Source: CAZYJR01 sp964647905
GTDB lineage: Bacteria; Desulfobacterota; DSM-4660; Desulfatiglandales; HGW-15
DNA length: 64,000 bases
Direction: 5' to 3'
Assembly: GCA_964647905.1 (NCBI GenBank)
Contig: CAZYJR010000001.1
Span: forward strand, 124,001 to 188,000
In this document: positions 61,661-64,000 of the stretch, piece by piece
How positions within the stretch are numbered: position 1 is the stretch's first letter
Layout of the letters: the number at the start of each line of letters is the position of its first letter
Notes under the pieces: model-generated
Database searches by the model: none
What the model was told of the DNA's origin: nothing
The model's input: only the letters and a program-made list of their open reading frames with translations
Made by a program: the position numbers and the translations under genes

Positions 61661-62899
61661 ATGTCGGAGAAGAAGGGCGGGACCAAGCCCCTGGCTTCGG
61701 CCGAGGCCTGCAAGAAGGTGATGGCCGATCATTTCTATGAGCTGGACGAGGCGACGAAGAAGGGATCGCCCAAGATCGCCTGGTGCACCAGTGTAGGACC
61801 GGCGGAGTTGTTGCGGGGCATGGGCTTCCTCGTATACTACCCGGAGAACCACGGGGCCATGCTGGGCGCGACCCGCATGGCCATGGACCTTATACCTCAT
61901 GCCAACGCGGCCGGTTACTCCCCGGACATCTGCTCGTACCTGACCAGTGACATAGGCTCGTACCTGCAGAAGAAGACCCCGCTTACCAAGGCCTATGACC
62001 TTGAGTCGGTGCCCAGGCCTGACGTCCTGGTCTTCAACACCAATCAATGCCGGGACGCGCAGGATTGGTTCGCGTGGTACGCACGGGAGTTCGATGTGCC
62101 CCTGCTGGGGGTTTACACCCACAGGGGGATACGTGATGTCGGAGAGGTCCAGATCCAGGACATAGCCGCACAGATCCGTGATCTGGTCCCCCCCTTGGAG
62201 GAGGTGACCGGTGAGCGGTTCGACATCGATCGGTTCAAGGAGGCGGTGGAGCTGTCCAGGCAAACCTCGGCGCTGTGGCGGGCCTGCCTGGAATCGGCCG
62301 CCGCGGTGCCGTCGCCGTGGACGTTTTTCGACGCCACCATCCACATGGGCCCGGCGGTGGTGGCCCGTGGCACCCGGGAAGGCGTGGACTACTACGAGAA
62401 ACACCTGCTGCCCGAGCTGGAACAGAGGACAAGCGAGGGCGGGGCCGCGGTCGAGGGCGAGAGGCACCGCCTGTACTGGGAGGGAATGCCCATTTGGGGC
62501 AAGCTGCGCGCTCTTTCGGATCAATTCTCCTCCCTCAAGGCTTGCGTGGTGGCCTCCACCTACTGTAACAGCTGGATTTTCGACCAACTGGACCCTGCTG
62601 ATCCGTTCGAGAGCATGGCCAGGGCGTACACCGAGCTCTTCATTGCCAGGGACGAGTCCTACAAGGAGGAGTACATCAGGAGGTGTTACGAGCTGTTCAA
62701 GTTCAATGGAATAGTGTTCCATGACGCCAAGACCTGCCCGAATAACTCGAACAACCGATACGGGATGCCCGAGCGCTTGAGCATGCGCCTTGGCATACCT
62801 TCGCTCATAATCAACGGTGATCTTTGTGATCTCAGGTGTTATTCCGAAGAGCAGGCCAAGACCAACATAGAGGCGTTCATAGAGCAGTTGGAAGAGTGA
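61661..62899 (+). CDS. 2-hydroxyacyl-CoA dehydratase / benzoyl-CoA reductase-type subunit (HgdB/BcrC-like)
   Basis: This 412-residue protein belongs to the HgdB/BcrB/BcrC/FldC superfamily, whose members hold a [4Fe-4S] or double-cubane cluster reduced by an ATP-driven activase. WCTSVGPAELLRGMGF (about 41-56) and the PENHGAMLGATRMAMDLIP segment are the usual N-terminal pattern. It contains eleven cysteines, with C42, C91 (DICSYL) and C130 (NTNQCRD) as likely cluster ligands. Only one such subunit lies here, with the activase next to it; Hgd and Bcr enzymes normally need two different subunits. It could be a homodimeric (double-cubane) type, or the partner is past the window end. Confidence 0.83.
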   Translation: MSEKKGGTKPLASAEACKKVMADHFYELDEATKKGSPKIAWCTSVGPAELLRGMGFLVYYPENHGAMLGATRMAMDLIPHANAAGYSPDICSYLTSDIGSYLQKKTPLTKAYDLESVPRPDVLVFNTNQCRDAQDWFAWYAREFDVPLLGVYTHRGIRDVGEVQIQDIAAQIRDLVPPLEEVTGERFDIDRFKEAVELSRQTSALWRACLESAAAVPSPWTFFDATIHMGPAVVARGTREGVDYYEKHLLPELEQRTSEGGAAVEGERHRLYWEGMPIWGKLRALSDQFSSLKACVVASTYCNSWIFDQLDPADPFESMARAYTELFIARDESYKEEYIRRCYELFKFNGIVFHDAKTCPNNSNNRYGMPERLSMRLGIPSLIINGDLCDLRCYSEEQAKTNIEAFIEQLEE

Positions 62900-62914
62900 G
62901 TGCCGGGTCGGGGA

Positions 62915-63706
62915 ATGAAAAGCGGTCTCTTTGTGGGGGTGGACGTGGGTGCCTCGCGCACCAAGGTGGCGGTCCTGGACGGGAACGGACTGCTGCTGGG
63001 CCATGCGGTGGAGCGCTCGGGCACGGACTTCGAGCGTACAGCCGGATATTGCCTGGAGCAGGCCCTGGAGATGGCTGGAATGCGGGGGCGTGACGATTCC
63101 CGATGCATCGCCACCGGGTACGGCCGGAAGAACGTCTCTTTCAGAGACGGCGAGAAGACCGAAATAGGGTGCCATGCCCGAGGAGGGTACCACTATTTTC
63201 CCCGGGCCGTGACCATAATTGATATCGGCGGTCAGGACAACAAGGTGATCAAGTTGGATGAGCAGGGGAGGCGGATCAGCTTCAAGATGAACCGCAAGTG
63301 CGCGGCCGGGACCGGGGCGTTCCTGGAAGAGATGGCCATGCGGCTGGATATCCCCCTGGAGGACATGAATTCCCTGGCAAGGGAATCGGAGCGGGCCGTG
63401 GAGCTGGGCAGCTACTGCACGGTCTTTTCAGGGACCGAGGTCCTGGAGAAGATAAGGCAAGGGGTGAGGCTGCCCGACCTGATCAAGGGAATCTTTCTCT
63501 CCGTGATAAAGCGGGTCATGGAGATGGACTCACTGACCGAGACCCTGGTGATGACCGGCGGGGTGGTGGCTCACAATCCGTATCTGGTCAAGATGGTGGA
63601 GGAAATGACCGAACAGGAGATCCTGGTCCCCGAGCACCCCCAGCTCACAGGGGCGGTGGGAGCGGCGCTGTTTGCCATGGATGAGGAGAAGGGAGCGGCG
63701 GGCTGA
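62915..63706 (+). CDS. BadF/HgdC-type ATP-dependent activase
   Basis: The 263-residue ASKHA-fold protein is the archerase that injects electrons into the HgdB-like subunit at the cost of ATP. It shows the phosphate-1 motif GVDVGASRTK (about 8-17), IIDIGGQDNKVI (about 101-112), and the two cysteines that bridge a single [4Fe-4S] between monomers: C129 in RKCAAGTGAFLEE and C168 in GSYCTVF. MTGGVVAHN closes the nucleotide site. The ATG at 62915 gives the family-like short N terminus; a GTG at 62900 is an alternative. It follows the HgdB-like gene directly. Confidence 0.9.
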   Translation: MKSGLFVGVDVGASRTKVAVLDGNGLLLGHAVERSGTDFERTAGYCLEQALEMAGMRGRDDSRCIATGYGRKNVSFRDGEKTEIGCHARGGYHYFPRAVTIIDIGGQDNKVIKLDEQGRRISFKMNRKCAAGTGAFLEEMAMRLDIPLEDMNSLARESERAVELGSYCTVFSGTEVLEKIRQGVRLPDLIKGIFLSVIKRVMEMDSLTETLVMTGGVVAHNPYLVKMVEEMTEQEILVPEHPQLTGAVGAALFAMDEEKGAAG

Positions 63707-63820
63707 GATTGGAGACTCAGCCCCTTGGACTCGAAGGCGAGGAGCCGGCGGGAAGCGGTCCGGGACCTTTTCGGTCGCCGGTTTGAGAGATAGAAACCCC
63801 AACAAGGGAGGTCGCTAGCA

Positions 63821-64000
63821 ATGTTTGAGAGCAAATGGATGCATATGGGTACGGTCCTCAAGATGCATGCGCTCAATTATCCCGACAAGCTGGGATGGCA
63901 GGACAAGAGCCGCGAGTACGACTTCAAGACGTGGAACGAGAGGGCCTGCCGGGTGGCCAACGGCCTCCGGGACCTGGGTTGCGGGCACAAAGACGCCTTT
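63821..64000 (+). CDS. AMP-forming acyl-CoA ligase, N-terminal fragment
   Basis: The reading frame from the ATG at 63821 (AAGGGAGGT upstream) runs off the window end after 60 residues. MHMGTVLKMHALNYPDKLGWQDKS fragments, then FKTWNERACRVANGLRDLG, match the start of AMP-binding synthetases of the fatty-acid/aromatic-acid group. It is the fourth gene of the dehydrogenase-dehydratase-activase run and would supply the CoA ester. The catalytic motifs lie outside the window. Confidence 0.72.
   Translation, partial: MFESKWMHMGTVLKMHALNYPDKLGWQDKSREYDFKTWNERACRVANGLRDLGCGHKDAF

Noticed and set aside
61220..63193. 657-codon open frame on the minus strand
   Set aside because: It runs antisense to three well-supported plus-strand genes with clear motifs, lacks any recognisable domain and is a by-product of high GC and codon bias.

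Overview
The window is a gene-dense, roughly 60% GC chromosome segment from a strictly anaerobic Gram-negative bacterium. It is most likely a Desulfobacterota (former Deltaproteobacteria) member of the syntrophic or sulfate-reducing type. The evidence is a BamA/Had/Dch benzoyl-CoA module, a four-subunit 2-oxoacid:ferredoxin oxidoreductase, a split methylmalonyl-CoA mutase, a GcdA-type decarboxylase subunit, a 2-hydroxyacyl-CoA dehydratase-type enzyme with its ATP-dependent activase, and a lipid A/heptose gene cluster. No rRNA, tRNA, CRISPR array or transposase gene was seen.

Layout. 1-9.4 kb: the 3' end of a biotin carrier gene and mmdA (methylmalonyl/propionyl-CoA carboxyltransferase); then korDABC on the minus strand; then, divergently, the two methylmalonyl-CoA mutase genes, followed by a receiver-TPR protein and a GAF histidine kinase. 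9.4-14 kb: a minus-strand operon SDR-had-oah(bamA)-dch for the ring-opening stage of anaerobic benzoyl-CoA degradation. Its presumed 5' leader carries a ~225 bp repeat-like element. 14-25.6 kb: rlpA, then a long minus-strand housekeeping run rpsB-tsf-pyrH-frr-uppS-cdsA-uxs-dxr-rseP-tsaB-psd-rsmD-coaD-ihfA, in which a UDP-glucuronate decarboxylase-like gene is embedded. 25.6-35.6 kb: a strong promoter and structured leader before a small ORF and an HD-domain dNTPase; then a complete branched-chain-type ABC importer (livG, livH, livM, binding protein, livF) with an acyl-CoA synthetase inside it and a LEA14-like lipoprotein behind it. 35.6-41 kb: recO, a small acidic protein, glyQ, glyS and mltA. 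41.4-51.8 kb: lpxC, a DUF4390 protein, an NtrY-like kinase, then kdtA-lpxK-lpxL-waaF-gmhB-waaC and a Trm112-like protein. 51.8-54.5 kb: a stand-alone FabD-like acyltransferase, an HMG-CoA-lyase-like enzyme and a PEBP protein. 54.5-64 kb: divergent operons, with crotonase, GcdA and an HMG-lyase-like protein on minus, and an FAD/Fe-S 2-hydroxyacid dehydrogenase, an HgdB/BcrC-like subunit, a BadF-type activase and a truncated AMP-forming CoA ligase on plus.

How the genes fit together. The Bam genes hydrate, oxidise and open the ring after benzoyl-CoA reduction. In known pathways this yields glutaryl-CoA and, through glutaconyl-CoA decarboxylation, crotonyl-CoA; GcdA could serve that step. The plus-strand genes at the right end could instead, or also, feed GcdA from a 2-hydroxyacid. 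The methylmalonyl-CoA genes and Kor handle propionate/succinate and 2-oxoglutarate interconversion. The right-end cluster, the 5' leader upstream of the dNTPase and the repeat-like element are the parts least explained by standard annotation. All statements rest on reading the sequence; no database search or folding program was run.
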